A stretch of 64,000 nt of DNA from Pyrenophora tritici-repentis (lineage: Eukaryota; Ascomycota; Dothideomycetes; Pleosporales; Pleosporaceae), in the NCBI RefSeq assembly GCF_003171515.1, contig NC_089391.1, positions 2,542,001 through 2,606,000 of the forward strand. Reading direction: 5' to 3'. The notes beneath the pieces were generated by a model that saw nothing but the letters and a program-made list of their open reading frames with translations, was not told the origin of the DNA and ran no database searches. Every line of letters starts with the position of its first letter. Position 1 is the stretch's first letter. The position numbers and the translations under genes were made by a program. Below, piece after piece: positions 1 to 12,688 of the stretch.

Positions 1-191
1 AAACGGGCACCTACGTAAGCCGTAAACCGTAAGCACAACCCGACCTTTGTTTACAATACTGCATACAAAGCTTTGTAATGATATCTTCATTGCTTGTCGT
101 CACCCGAAGAGGCTTCACCTAAACATACAATCCTGAAAGCATAAACAACGCTTGCTATGCAACCCCCCCAAAACACAAATCTATCACTCTT
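1..191. other. Downstream flank of the PhoD-like gene
   Basis: This short stretch lies 3' of the minus-strand phosphatase gene and probably carries its 3' UTR. I see no coding region or RNA gene in it. Confidence 0.5.
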
Positions 192-3100
192 CTATCTGCC
201 ATACTCCAGACTCGGGATGATGACTGGTCCATACTTCATTGGCGCAGCGTAGCCGCCATCATTCTGCACCATAAAGTCAACCGCCAGACTCAGCTTTCCA
301 CTTCCCTGTCCCGGCACTGCTTGGCCGAAATTGCCATTCACAATCTCTGGGTCGTATATCACACAGGCGACATAATTCCTCCGGCCCATGAGTCTCTTGT
401 ACTCCCGCGGCTGCCCGTTGACGTCTTGGGTGAAAATCTCCATCATATCTTCTTTCGTGTCGGAAGGCTGGTTGTTGCTGCGATGTCCGTTTTGTGGTAC
501 ATAGAGCGCCCGGTTGTTGTGTAGTAGTCGCAAAACGTAGTTACCAGGTGGTCCGTTCACAACTGAAGCGGATATGATCTGGTACATGGTCTTGTGATCC
601 TGTGGCCTTGACGGGTCGTGCACCAGTCCTGCACCACAACAGTCGACAGCGCCAGAGAAGAACGTCATTCGTAATGACTTGTTGTGAGCAATGCCTTGTA
701 GTGTTCGGATCAGGTAGGTCCGCTCAAGGTCCTGTGTTACATTAATATGTCGTTCAAAAACTGTTTGAATCGCACTAACCTTTGAATCGTGCGTCCACTG
801 ATCTCGCAACTCGTCCAGCAAATCAATCTCTCCGAAAGGACTCAAGACCCCACTCATCAAACCAGACTTACCGATAGCTTTCTTGACCGAGTTGAAGCCA
901 TCACCAACGACGCTCTTCGCCCCTACAACGCCAGCGACGCCGGCTGTTACCTTTCCTAACATATTGAAAGTACCGGTAACAGCTTTCTTGCCTGTAGCCA
1001 TGGAATGAGCAAAGTGCTCGACCGACTCGAGACGAGGGTACACAATGGGAACGGGTACCATCCAGATGCAATGTTGAACGCTCGGTGGTAATGTTGCCAC
1101 CTTTGGGAAGATACCCTGATATGTTGGGCCTGCCATGACTTGATGCGGATTACGCTCAGAGCGACAATCGGGGCCAACAACTGTGACGCAAGGACCTAGA
1201 TACTTGATAAAGTGCCAGCCTGTACCGGTAATTGTGAAGAGGTCCATATCGTTGTTGACATTCCGAAGAATCTCGAGCGTTGTGTGATGCTGAAAGAGCA
1301 GATACATCTCGATACCCAGTCTTCCGATATTCCTAAACATATTCGAAAACTGCATGTACTCAGGATACGACCCAAACCCATCAAATCTAACCGCCGTCAG
1401 TACTATGTAGTTTGGAGGGAACTAGAGGCTTACATGTCATGGTCATCAAGAGCAAGGATGTGGGGAATTTGTGCGAATGCCTCTCTCAGGTGCGGTTGAT
1501 CAAAGTGGCTGGTGTAGTAGTGAAAATATGCGTGGCAGACATCTTCCTCGTGCTTTGCGGTCCAAGGAGCATTCTTCCGGACATCCTTGCCGCTTGTTGC
1601 TGTCCATTGCTTGAGAAGCGGAAGTTCTTTCCACAGCCGGTCGGCATAAATCTGGCCGCCCAAACCCAGCTGGACGTGGAAGCCACCGCATTCGGCGTTC
1701 TTCTGTAAGATATCTTTCCACATCAGACCCACGCCACCGAGTTTGGCTCGTTCGTTCGCATTCACATTCAGCGCGAAGTCATTGCCAGAATGAGCAATGA
1801 ACCGCCAACTAGTCTCGTTTCGTCCTGCAACCAGGAACTCAAATCGAGTGCAGCCGAGATGTGAGGTGATGGCATAGGTCCACTTGGCAGCATGTTCCTC
1901 CTCCATCCTTAAATCAATGTCGTATCTGTAGAAGATCCATGTTTGGTGGGTATAGATGGGATTGGCTTTTAATTGTCGTGGGTTTGGTGACAAGTCTGCA
2001 CTCTGATGAATGTGAATTGTGGGTGGATGAGGAGTGTTTGTGATGAGAAGAATGGATCCTAGCCATAAGCCTCGTTCAATGTCCATGTTGGTGTATCTGA
2101 GATATGGCCCAAAGTATACACCATTGGTAGGCGCAACTTTGTACTGATCAACACCAGCAAGTGGAGGCGGCCCAGTAAAGCCTGTAGTAGTTGGCGTTGC
2201 TAGCGGAGCCATGCCAAAGTCTCCAGGATATGTGGCGGTCTGGGGAGCGAAGCCAGGTGATGCAATAGGGGCCTTGCCGAACGAGGGGGACGCCAAAGGA
2301 CCACCTACGAAGGTGCCTGTCGGCGACATGGGCTCATTGAGGTTTAGGGGTGTAGGCCCCTTGGGGAACTCCCATTGGGTAGACTGTGTGGGGAGATGGA
2401 TGTAGTAGTACTGTCCAGAGCTGGGGTCAAGATGGGCTATCCAGCCTTCGGGTAGTGGTGGTGGAGAGGCTGGTCCTGGTCCCGGCGCTGGAGCTGGACT
2501 TGGCGTATGTGCTGGCTGGGTTGTCTGTATCTGTGGGGGGAATTGGTTCTGTGTAGGTGTTGGTGCCACTACCGCAGCAGGTTGTGATGGCCCGGCTTGC
2601 TGGCGCACGTCGTTTGCGAAGGCAGGATGGCCCTGGTTGGGATCAGGGAACATGGCTCCCTGAGCAGCTGGCTGCTGTCCCTTGTCGTTGGGATAGCTAT
2701 GGGCTTGGCCTGTTGGCGGTGTTGTTATGCTTGAGTAGGCTGGTGGTGGTTCCTCGTTCAGGTTCATCCGTCCCATCTCATGATTCAGTGGGTGTTCTGG
2801 TGGCACGTTGGCATTTGTGGGAGGAGGTGAGAAGCGCGTGTTTGGTGCTTGCGGAAGAGGGCCTTGAGGAGGGGTGCTCGAGGGAGGCACTTGATCCATG
2901 CCCTGGTACACTGCTGGCGGGCCATGTGGATTGCCTCCTGGTTGCTCTGTAGGTGTCCATGGTCTCCTCGCTGGCTGTTGCTGGCTCGGCTGTGGTGTTG
3001 TGAGGCCTGGACGGGGCTGCTGGTTGGCATAGATCTGGTTTCGCTGAGCAGCTGCGGCGTTTTGAACGCTTTGCGCCTGGAGATTTGTGAGGGTTGAGGT

Positions 3101-3973
3101 GCCTGCAATGCCAGCCGCTGCAAAGCGTGCTTCGATGCCACCACCAGACGGAGGAATGATGGGCGTCTCGGGAGGTGGGGGAGAACCCCGCTGCGCCCTC
3201 ACTGTCGACGTTGAGGCTGTGGAGCTGAGACGATTGACACCTACAGGGGTGGGCACTTTGAGTACCGGCTCATCTTGTTTAGGGCCTGTGTATACTACGG
3301 GGTTCGCAGCGGGAGGGGGAAAGTACTGCTGGTGGTACTCGGGATATGGGTTCGCGGCGACATCTGCGCTGCCTTTCCGCTGCGGCGCCTTCTGGAACAG
3401 GCCTTCTTTGTCTGGCGTCTCTGGCCCCGGCGAGTCTGGGAGGGGCTTGGGTGCTGTTCCTCTCCGCTCTGCCAGCCTCGACGGTTGCACTGAGCCATCC
3501 GGGTTCCTAGCGCCGTAACCACTTATCGTCGGCCTGTTGGGGTCGTTCGCATCGAAGCGAGCGCGCTGGCTGGGCGAAGTGGGACTCGGCCCTGTCGCAT
3601 TCGAACTTCGCCTCTGCCCTTGGCTGGATTCAGGAGGTGTGGCATTCTTCGCGCGTCGCTCCCTTTCGCTGAGGGGCGTAAATCTACCGGTGCCTAGGAT
3701 AGGCTGCGCGTTGGGTGGCCGGTCTGTATCGGGGTATGGGAGGGGAGCATTTGGGGGGCTCGTGGGCGGTGCGGGGAACGAGGGCATGGGCGGCGGGCGC
3801 GAGAAGGCTGGCTGGCTCGAACTGCCGGCCGAGTCTGTTCGCGGAGGGGGACTCTTGCCATCGCGACCCTTTTGTATCCTCAGAGGCCCGACTGTGGGAA
3901 TCGTGGGCGTGTCTGGGTTATCGTATCGCAAGAAGAGCTCCTCCTCCGGACGTCCCTGCTTCCTCCCGTCCAT
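192..3973 (-). CDS. WW-domain protein with PhoD-like phosphatase domain
   Basis: Two exons, complement(join(192..1386,1434..3973)), give 1244 residues. The 47-base intron (GTAAGC...TTAG) splits the metal-binding motif, and joining it restores DDHDIFDGFGSYP, a hallmark of PhoD-like metallophosphatases. Residues 1 to about 500 are Pro/Gln/Ser-rich and look disordered. A WW domain follows at about 506-538 (LPEGW...YYYI...TQWEFP), and the phosphatase-like region runs from about 620 to about 1150. PhoD-type enzymes are metal-dependent phosphomono- or diesterases; the substrate here is unknown. With no signal peptide and a WW module that normally binds Pro-rich ligands, an intracellular, scaffolded enzyme is likely (inference). 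Start is the first ATG of the long exon. Domain calls are from motif reading; the fold assignment is good, the substrate open. Confidence 0.9.
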
Positions 3974-5211
3974 GGCCGAGTATGCGATTCTGGCTGACTA
4001 GAAATTGTAGTCCCTGGATCGCCGGCGATGACAGGCCCAAGTTACTCTGCTGGTTACGGGCGTAATGTCGGTCGATGTGCGCAGGGAGCCGTGGGCGCAA
4101 TGTAGAGAAGTTGCTGCTGCTGCTGCTGCTGGTGGGGTAGTGGCTGTGGCTCAAGATGACGCTGCGACACGGGTGAGGTGCATCAAGGGGACATGCGCAG
4201 CTTCAGGACCGTCAGGCTTATATGGCCTACACCAAGGAGATGGGCATGACGGCAAATGCGCCCCTTCTGTCCTGCCTGATCCTACGCGACACTGCTGACT
4301 TACGTAGCCTGTCTTTCCATGGCCCTCCTGCAAGCTGCAAGTTGGGCTGCTGCGGGTCTGCCTATACAAACCTCCCGGGCTCAAGACGGCCTACAGCATG
4401 TGATTGGCCGTGACGAGCATTTACGCGCTGCGGCCGAAATGGCGACCGCTGGTCACACTTGGCGGGCGCATGCAAGCAGCTTTTCGTACCTGAGTGGCAC
4501 ACACTACGCATGTGATGCAGCGAATCGTGCGCCGCCTGGTCGAGACTGCCTGTGGCTGGTGTGGGCTGACTTTGTCAAAAGAGTGCAGTCAGCAGTGTAT
4601 CGCGGGCCGCAAAACCACAATCGTGCATCCCCGCCACGGCCCGATCAACTTCCGCCCACGCCTTAGCTCCGCATTGGTCTGATGGCGCCTTCTAAGCTCG
4701 ACACAGCCGTCAACACTATATGTAGACGTTCCAGTTTTGGAATCAGCCAAGCGTGTCCTTCGTCTAGTACAAGACAAATCCAAGTGGAAATCTTTGACAA
4801 CACATTGATGCTACACAAGCACAAGCCCTAACGAGATATTGTTATATTCATGCCCTTCCGCCAGGCAACTACTGTAATGTCTGCTTGATACATTCTATCC
4901 TTCTTCTAGTCACTTGGAGCATACATCAAGCGTAGAGCACTGAGATTGCACCATTTTTCAACAGCGGCTATATTCGGTGACCCTCATTAGGGTGGGCAAT
5001 GTTCACCAATTCCTTGTAATATTCTTATATACATGAAGAAGCTGCTTTGTGCCACCAAGCCATATCCTGAATTTCTAGTTCAGTTCCATGTCCATGACCT
5101 TGGCGGTTGACCTCGGCTCGTGTTTCTTCTTGAAATGGGTCTTCTGCATCGTCCGCGCCTTCATCAAGTTCTCCTTGGCCGACCAGTGCTGAGAAGCCTA
5201 TTGCTTTTGTC
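3974..5211. other. Intergenic, upstream of the PhoD-like gene
   Basis: About 1.2 kb without a convincing gene. It should contain the promoter of the minus-strand phosphatase gene. Several ORFs of 60-115 codons on both strands overlap each other and show no domain or codon signal. A short CTG/TGC run is annotated separately. Confidence 0.5.
4112..4131. repeat. TGC/CTG trinucleotide microsatellite
   Basis: Six to seven uninterrupted TGC units in the region upstream of the phosphatase gene. Non-coding as far as can be seen. Confidence 0.8.
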
Positions 5212-5592
5212 TTAACCATCCATCGCAGACCTCGCCTTCTTATGCTGATCCATCACCTGCTGTCGCGCCGCAGCCAACTGCTTAGCGGCTTCACCAACCA
5301 TGAGCAGGTCTTGATTCTCTTGCATGCTTATGTTGTAGGTATTGCGAAAGCCATCGTACTCGGGGCCCTGAACACTGTCCGTGAATGCCTTGCGAGCAAC
5401 TTCTTTCCAGAATTTGGTCTCTTGAATGAGGACTGCGGCCACGACGAGTTGTTGCAATGCTCCATCCTCGTCTTTGCACATACGAGCTGCATCCCAAGGT
5501 ACTAACAGCGTACAAACGGCGCAAGTCGAACGTAGGCTGCTCTCAGGATCTCGGCAACGCGCTGGATTGTGAAATATCCTTACATTACTCAT
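5212..5592 (-). CDS. Hypothetical protein, unrecognised
   Basis: An open frame of about 126 codons begins at ATG 5592 (another in-frame ATG is at 5607) and stops at 5212, just downstream of the SVP26 stop on the same strand. The composition is protein-like: a Cys-containing N-terminus, then a helical segment rich in Gln, Ala and Lys near the C-terminus (EAAKQLAAARQQVMDQHKK). I do not recognise the family. The last codons overlap an ATG in another frame (5219) that opens a 64-codon acidic ORF ending at 5025, so the 3' end may be mis-modelled or frameshifted. It could also be SVP26 3' UTR. Confidence 0.35.
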   Translation of the reverse strand: MSNVRIFHNPARCRDPESSLRSTCAVCTLLVPWDAARMCKDEDGALQQLVVAAVLIQETKFWKEVARKAFTDSVQGPEYDGFRNTYNISMQENQDLLMVGEAAKQLAAARQQVMDQHKKARSAMDG

Positions 5593-5620
5593 ACTTTCAT
5601 AAACCATAAGAGACCAGCTC

Positions 5621-6504
<884 letters not shown>

Positions 6505-6785
6505 GGTGAGTTGTGCCTGTGGGAGGTGTAAAGGGTTGAAGATCTGGAAGTCTGGTCGCCACACTATGAGGTCAGTCCAAGGTGGCATCAAGCTAGCGGA
6601 GAAAGCCGTGGACCCGCGCCAAAGTGTGGGGGTGAACACCAAAAAGTCGTCCAACTCTTGGCTTGAGCAACCAACTTGCATTGAATGCGCTTACTCCGCT
6701 GCTCTATACACAATCGCATAGTCTGCGCATACCCGGAGCCAATTCATCCACGATCGAACTCGGGCTCAGAACCTAATTTGCAATC
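6505..6785. promoter_or_regulatory. Shared SVP26/BUD23 divergent promoter
   Basis: Only 281 bases separate the two divergent start codons, so both promoters and 5' UTRs must lie here. I see no clear TATA box. Confidence 0.5.
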
Positions 6786-7692
6786 ATGTCGCGCCCCGAA
6801 GACATTCTGTACGCTTTTTACTCCCACCATCCGAGACCTGACTTGCGCAAAAGATTAACAGAACGTCTACAGACCCCCCGATCTCTTCTACAATGATTCC
6901 GAGTCTCGGAAATACACGACGTCATCTCGTATCCGAAAGATCCAATCGACAATGACCCACCGCGCTCTCTCACTCCTCGCCCTGTCTTCTCCCTCCCTGA
7001 TCCTCGACATTGGCTGCGGCTCCGGCCTCTCTGGGGAAATCTTGTCACAGACGCAAGAACAAGGCACTCCAGGTGGCCCGCATGTGTGGGTTGGCTTCGA
7101 CATCAGCGCATCAATGCTGGGCGTGGCTCTGGAGAAAGAAGTTGAGGGGGACCTACTGCTGGCGGACGCGGGACAAGGCGTGCCCTTCAGACCCGGAACT
7201 TTCGATGCAGCCATTAGTATAAGTGCGGTGCAGTGGCTGTGTAACGCCGAGACAAGCGAGGAGAGCCCGGCGGGTAGACTGTCGAGATTCTTCAACCAAC
7301 TGTATGCGAGTTTGAAGAGAGGCGGCAGGGCTGTGTGTCAGTTCTACCCAAAGAACGACGCGCAGAAGAAGATGGTAGCCCAGGCGGCCATCAAAGCCGG
7401 TTTCGGGGCAGGTCTGCTAGAGGATGATATGGGTACCAAGAGCGCGAAGACCTATCTCGTTTTGACCGTCGGCGGTGGAGCGTTGGACGGCGACATTACG
7501 GGCGTGGTGAGGGGTATGGAGGGTGTGGATGTCGAGGATGCTAGGAGGAAATCAAAAGGCATGAAGAGGGGCGAGGAGAGGAAAGGCAGCAAGGCGTACA
7601 TCATGAAGAAAAAGGAGCAGATGGAGAGGCAAGGCAAGGTTGTCAAGGCTTCCTCCAAGTACACGGGCCGCAAGAGGAGGATTCAGTTTTAG
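6786..7692 (+). CDS. BUD23: 18S rRNA (guanine-N7)-methyltransferase Bud23
   Basis: Two exons, join(6786..6808,6873..7692), encode 280 residues. The 23-base first exon (MSRPEDIL) joins PPDLFYNDSESRKYT, the characteristic Bud23 N-terminus. The SAM-binding motif I is ILDIGCGSGLSG at about residues 70-81, followed by a class I methyltransferase core. The C-terminal 60 residues are Lys/Arg-rich (KGMKRGEERKGSKAY, TGRKRRIQF), typical of the WBSCR22/Bud23 C-terminal domain. The enzyme, active with Trm112, makes m7G in the 18S rRNA P-site region during 40S assembly in the nucleus. An ATG at 6952 used by a simple ORF call would delete the conserved N-terminus. Confidence 0.95.
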
Positions 7693-7991
7693 ATATACCC
7701 ACGACATGACGATGTTATGCATAGCACGGAGTTTTGGTTTCTGGTTTGGCTTTTGGAAGAGGGTATAACAATGGTCAATTCAATCATGCAGCATGCTATA
7801 TACCATCTACAAGTACACCTCTATTGATCTTCCGGCTAGTGCTTGTACACGGTTCAATGCATCCAGTCGTCAAGTAAGTTGTTGCTCCGTAACACATATC
7901 TTATTGTCATAGATCAAGCCGAGCCCCATATTCGAACGGTTTTACCGCGCTAGATCAAAGCTTAGCAAATATGAAAGTCCTGATGATCAAA

Positions 7992-9378
7992 CTATGCCTT
8001 CTCCATCTGGTTCAGAACAGCGCGAGTGAACTCGTGGGTGGTGGTGTTGCCTCCCATGTCGCGTGTGCGGGCGGTGCTGTAACCGTGTCAGTTGAATTTC
8101 CGTATCGTGATACTGCTAGCACTTACCCTTCAGCGATGACCTTGTAGACGGACTGCGAGATGCGGTTGGCGTGGTCATCAAGACCAATGTGTCGCAGCAT
8201 CATGGCAGCGGAGAGGATCAGAGCAGTGGGGTTGGCCTGGTCCTTGCCCTTGATGTCAAGACCGACGTGACGGCATCCAGGCTCGAAAACGGCAACGTTG
8301 CGGCCCATGTTGCAACCGGGGACGATGCCAGGTCCTCCAACGAGACCAGCACCAATGTTGGACAGGATACCTCCGTACAAGTTGGGCATGACCATGACAT
8401 CGAATTGCTGGGGCCTGGAGACACACTGCATAGAGGCGTTGTCGACGATCATGTCGTTGGTCTCAAGGGTGGGGTAGTCCTCACCGACCCTCTTGACCGT
8501 GTTGCGGAACAGCCCATCGGCAAGCTTCATGATGTTGGCCTTGTGGATGCAGGTAACCTTCTTGCGGTTGTTGGCAAGCGCAAAGGCAAAGGCGAACTTG
8601 GCGATACGCTCCGACTTCTCGCGCGTGATGATCTTGAGCGACTCAACGACGCCGCTGACCGACTGGTGCTCGAGACCAGAGTATTCACCCTCGGTGTTCT
8701 CACGGATGATGCAGAAGTCGATGTCCTTGTGGCGCGTCTCGTAGCCGGGGATGTTCTTCAACAGAACGATTGAGGCGTAGATGTCGAGCTCTTGACGGAG
8801 GGCGACGTTGAAGGAACGGTGACCGGATCGCTCGACGGGAGTGTGTAGGATACCCTTGAGACCGAGCTTGTTGCGCTTGAGCGACGCAATAGATTCGCGG
8901 AGGAGTTCCTCGGAGTGGACGTTGCCAGAGTCAACACCGGAGACGTCGACCTGCTCCCACTCAATGGGAACATTGTCCGCCTTGAAGATCTCCTTGACCG
9001 ACTCGGACACCTCAGCACCGATACCGTCACCTGCGCATGTTCAATATCATAGTCGTCTATCAGAGGCGGCTATCGCGCATACCAGGAATCAGAGTAACTG
9101 TGTATTTGCCGCCGAACTTTGTGGGCTTGAAGATGTCCTGGCCGACCGTGGCCATTGCTGTCGCCAAGTTAGACCCTGCATGACTCCATCTCCATACATG
9201 TTAGGTGGTCTTCGTACATCGTGTGGCCATGGCGGGCGCCCATCGTGAGGCAGGCTTCGCGCCCCGCAGGAGCGTCTATATGGGCGCATTAGCACTCGCA
9301 TGTCCCGCGCAAACCCCAATTGCAAGGGTAGAGACGTCATCATACCTGCGCCGTTCTTTGGGAGGTCCTCGACAGCAT
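7992..9378 (-). CDS. IDH1: NAD-dependent isocitrate dehydrogenase subunit 1, mitochondrial
   Basis: Five exons, complement(join(7992..8076,8127..9030,9083..9157,9218..9275,9346..9378)), encode 384 residues. The first two exons supply an Arg/Ser-rich, acid-poor mitochondrial presequence (MLSRTSQRTAQ...). The mature enzyme begins near KYTVTLIPGDGIGAE. Family motifs include FCIIRENTEGEYSG, and NASMQCVSRPQQFDVMVMPN followed by LYGGILSN. The C-terminus reads TRDMGGNTTTHEFT. This is the regulatory-type subunit of the octameric IDH1/IDH2 enzyme that oxidatively decarboxylates isocitrate to 2-oxoglutarate in the TCA cycle. All four introns preserve frame. The gene lies tail-to-tail with BUD23, 299 bases apart. 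Confidence 0.95.
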
Positions 9379-10458
9379 CGTGTAGTTGCGGCGTGGGGCT
9401 GGTGGTGAGGGATTTGAGGTAGAGAGAAACAAGCTGAAGCTGCCGCTCGCCGAAAAAGCACCTGGCCTGGTCCTTCCGAACCGAAGGAAGAAACCGCGCT
9501 TGGCGAACGACCCCATCCGACCTTCCGCCGCGGCTCGCTCTCTCTATTACCTCCGGCCCAGGCTAGCACGTCTTCTTCGTGGACTGACCTCGGGTCTCGT
9601 CCAGCCTGAGTTGTTGTTGCCCTGGTTTCGCAACCCTTGCAAATCATTACCACGACGCATCATCGCTTGCATGTGACAGTGTGATCCAGCCTTCATCATG
9701 AAAAACAACAGTAGACGGACAATGTGCGTCGGAAGGCCTGCAAGGCCAAACATCTAAATGCCAAAAGATATAGATTATGCATGTCTCAAATGTTACAGTC
9801 TTCTCACCCTGACCTGCCACGACTGTCCATAGTCGATTGTATGCTATCCCTTATTTATACCTATGATGGATACATGCTCTCGTCGAAGAGCCCATATTAC
9901 AGTAAACGCCTCTTGTATTCGCCACAGCTCGCTATTCTTTTGCCAGGTGGTAGTCATGGCAAAGACATAGCAGAGTGCAGTCGCCCAAAATACCTTCACC
10001 GGCACCTATCACATCTGCCGGACTCGAGATATACCACCTTTACCTACATCTCACTCATCTCATCTTACCTTGCAGTTCAGCCATCTTCTGATACATAAGA
10101 CGGTCTTCTCTCGTCTTCTTCCATTCTTCTTACACTTCACTACTCATCATCACCAAACATCACCGTCCTTCATGCTTCATACTTCATAACGGTTGGGCTT
10201 CATAGCCACTACTTGCATCCGCCAGGCATCCGAACTCCAGCATCATACCAGCTTTGCAGCATCCTCGAACCGAGAAGATTCACGAAGACCTTGCCAATCG
10301 TGACACGCCCCTTCACTAAAACTACACATGCTGTACTCATACTTCCCAGCTACCTCACTTACCTTCATCATCCACACTACCTTGAACCTTTCCCCCTTGT
10401 CCCTTTCTTCCGGCCTTACCTACCTTGCCTGTAGGCATTAACTTCTTACGCCGTTGAC
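9379..10458. other. Intergenic between divergent IDH1 and the DUF7918-like gene
   Basis: About 1.1 kb without a supported gene. The right-hand half (about 10080-10440) is strongly pyrimidine-rich on the plus strand (many CTTC and CATC steps), as in many fungal promoters and 5' leaders, and probably belongs to the gene starting at 10459. Confidence 0.5.
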
Positions 10459-11732
10459 ATGAAGGTAGTCGAGCAAAACTCTGATCGCGAAGCCTCAGCG
10501 CACGTCTATATCGAAGGCAAGCTCGTTGAACTGAAGGAGTACGGGCAGTACGTTGCCCCCAACAATGGCAAAGCAATAGGCTGCTACATCCCCATCGATG
10601 AGGGCGAAAAACTTAGAATCCGGACCTGGTTCTCAGGAACAGTAAGTACCTTTCGTATGAGCCTACATAGCGCCGTTGAACAATATGTTAGACTTTGGCT
10701 ATCACACATGACGTACTCATAGACGGCACACTCCGCAAGACGTACCCCTATATGGGCAAAGCAGTCAGCAAACAGAAACAGAAGAAGCTGGAGTTTGGAA
10801 AATTTCTGTATGCGACCGACAAAGGCGTTTTAGATACGGTCATCACTGCTAGCCAACTGCAGGGTATTGAATCAACTCAAAGCGACGCTCCAGAGAGTAT
10901 TGGAACGATCGAACTACAGCTCCATATTATCCGACAATTAGATGATTACCATACTATTGAGGGTATCTGCACCTACAATGACGACACCAAGGAAAAGGAC
11001 AAAGCTGCAGTCAACTACAAGCTCATCGCTCCAAGCTTACGAATGATTCCCGAGAAGAATTGCCGTGTGCTACAACCGCAGGAAGCCCAGCGCGAGCAGC
11101 GCAGGCTCCATTCGAGGCGCCCAGGGACTGAGCCATGGGCCATATTCCGCTTCCACTATCGCACCCGTGAGGAGATTGAACAGCAAAAGCTCCAGTTGAC
11201 CTTTGATCCGGCCGATAAAGCCGATATCAAAGCCCATACCCTGGTACTCGACACCCTCCCCCCGCTCATGCTTGGCGGAAAGCCCCAGAAGACCGATGTA
11301 GTCATACCATCACAAACAAACTCGCCAATGATTCCTGCTACACCTCATCCGGTCAAGAGCGCTCAAACAAAACCTAATGTGCCTTCCAAACGACCTACAT
11401 CGCCCACAAATGAGGCCAACCCCGATCCGAAACGGACGAAGATGGCTACAGAGGCTCATTCTGTAGCTCCTAAAACATACTCAGTGGAGCATCAGCTGTC
11501 AGAACTGCAGAAAAAGCTTGACAAGGTCAAAGAAATGCGCGACAGCCAGGCCAAGGAGCAATCAAAGATCGATGAACAGATTACGGCATACAAGGAGCGT
11601 ATGGTGGCAGAGCTGGAACGGTTGAACAATGATGTTCTCAAGGAGGAAGGCGCATACACCGAGGAGGTGGAGCACTATAAAGCTAGTGTCGAAGTTCTTC
11701 AAAAGTTCAAGCAGGCTGACGGTGAAATTTGA
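10459..11732 (+). CDS. Uncharacterised protein, DUF7918-like N-terminus with C-terminal coiled coil
   Basis: Two exons, join(10459..10641,10692..11732), give 407 residues. The intron (GTAAGT...TTAG) joins WFSGT to TLAITHDVLIDG. The N-terminal 190 residues form a beta-rich globular region (EYGQYVAPNNGKAIGCYIPI) resembling DUF7918-type fungal proteins; this similarity is from memory and uncertain. A Pro/Thr/Lys-rich linker with a possible basic NLS (PDPKRTKM) lies at about 300-320. Residues about 335-400 form a charged heptad-like coiled coil (LSELQKKLDKVKEMRDSQ). Such proteins are common in Pezizomycotina and of unknown function; a nuclear location is an inference from the basic patch. Confidence 0.8.
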
Positions 11733-12688
11733 TGGAGGTACCAAGGAAATGTCAAAAGTGTTTTGCGGTGCCACGGCGTCTCAACAATAGGGGTTTGGAG
11801 CATTTAGGGGGCAGTCAAATTTGCGAACGGAACTAGGTTTGCCCATGTGGGCAACTACGGGTGTGGCTGAGCTCTCGATCTATTGGCGTATAGGGAGGAC
11901 TTCTGAGTAGTTCCAAAAGTCCATGAAATTAGGGGAGAAGATGGCGTGAGTGTCCAGCGTGCAACCTCTTCTCCTACTCGTTAACCCTTATCTACCGTCT
12001 TGCCTTGGCCATTTTCAACATCTAGGTACTCAAACATGATCTTAATCCCTGCGCCGGCTAATCTTCACCCATACGTAATCGTCCATGAACTATTCATGAT
12101 ATTTGATTACGTGTCGATTTCCACAGAGTAACAATTCGTCATGAACCAACGCTGTCACAGCATGACTATACCACAGCTAGACACAACTGTACCTAGGTAT
12201 TGAAAGCCCGAGACGATATCGAAAAAGGTTAATTAGTTGACCAAAGCCAACCGCTGTATTCGATATATTTTAGTAGGTTTCCGTCAAGCGCGCAATGTTA
12301 CTGTCACGCACACACATAATTGCTATGGTCATCTCTTACAGCCTCTTTGAACCTCTAAATGGCGATTGACCAACATCGTAATACTCTATTTTCTTGGTTC
12401 GTAGGGGTTTACCCTGGATGATGCTAATGATGTAGGGGAATGGATCCGAAGAAGCAACACCTCGGAATGATTGGTTTGAACCATCAATTCTATGTTTGAT
12501 TGAAGGGAGAAGAATTGTTGGGCGGTTGTGTTGGGGAGAATGAGCATCGGGTGACTCAACGACGATGACTGGGCTTGTTGTGGCACATCCTATATAAACT
12601 GGGTTTTCCAGCTCTAGTTTTGTTTTGTGCATCCGCCATCATCCTTGAACACATCCACCACTTGGACCAATTACTCAAAAATATCGCC
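11733..12688. other. Intergenic, AT-richer, promoter of SSP-A
   Basis: Nearly 1 kb with no supported gene. It is richer in A+T than its surroundings. The right end holds a TATA box for the secreted protein gene at 12689. A palindromic TACCTAGGTA occurs near 12190. Confidence 0.5.
12591..12598 (+). promoter_or_regulatory. TATA box of the SSP-A gene
   Basis: TATATAAA lies 98 bases upstream of the SSP-A ATG. With a start site about 30 bases downstream, this leaves a 5' UTR of about 65 bases. A consensus TATA at a usable distance supports the tiny gene being real and inducible. Confidence 0.5.

Noticed and set aside
4319..4666. 115-codon plus-strand ORF with an Ala-rich start
   Set aside because: Overlapped by several ORFs in other frames, no domain, no clear signal peptide; likely promoter DNA of the phosphatase gene.
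12336..12632. 98-codon minus-strand ORF next to SSP-A
   Set aside because: Covers the SSP-A TATA region, no family resemblance and no usable context; treated as chance.
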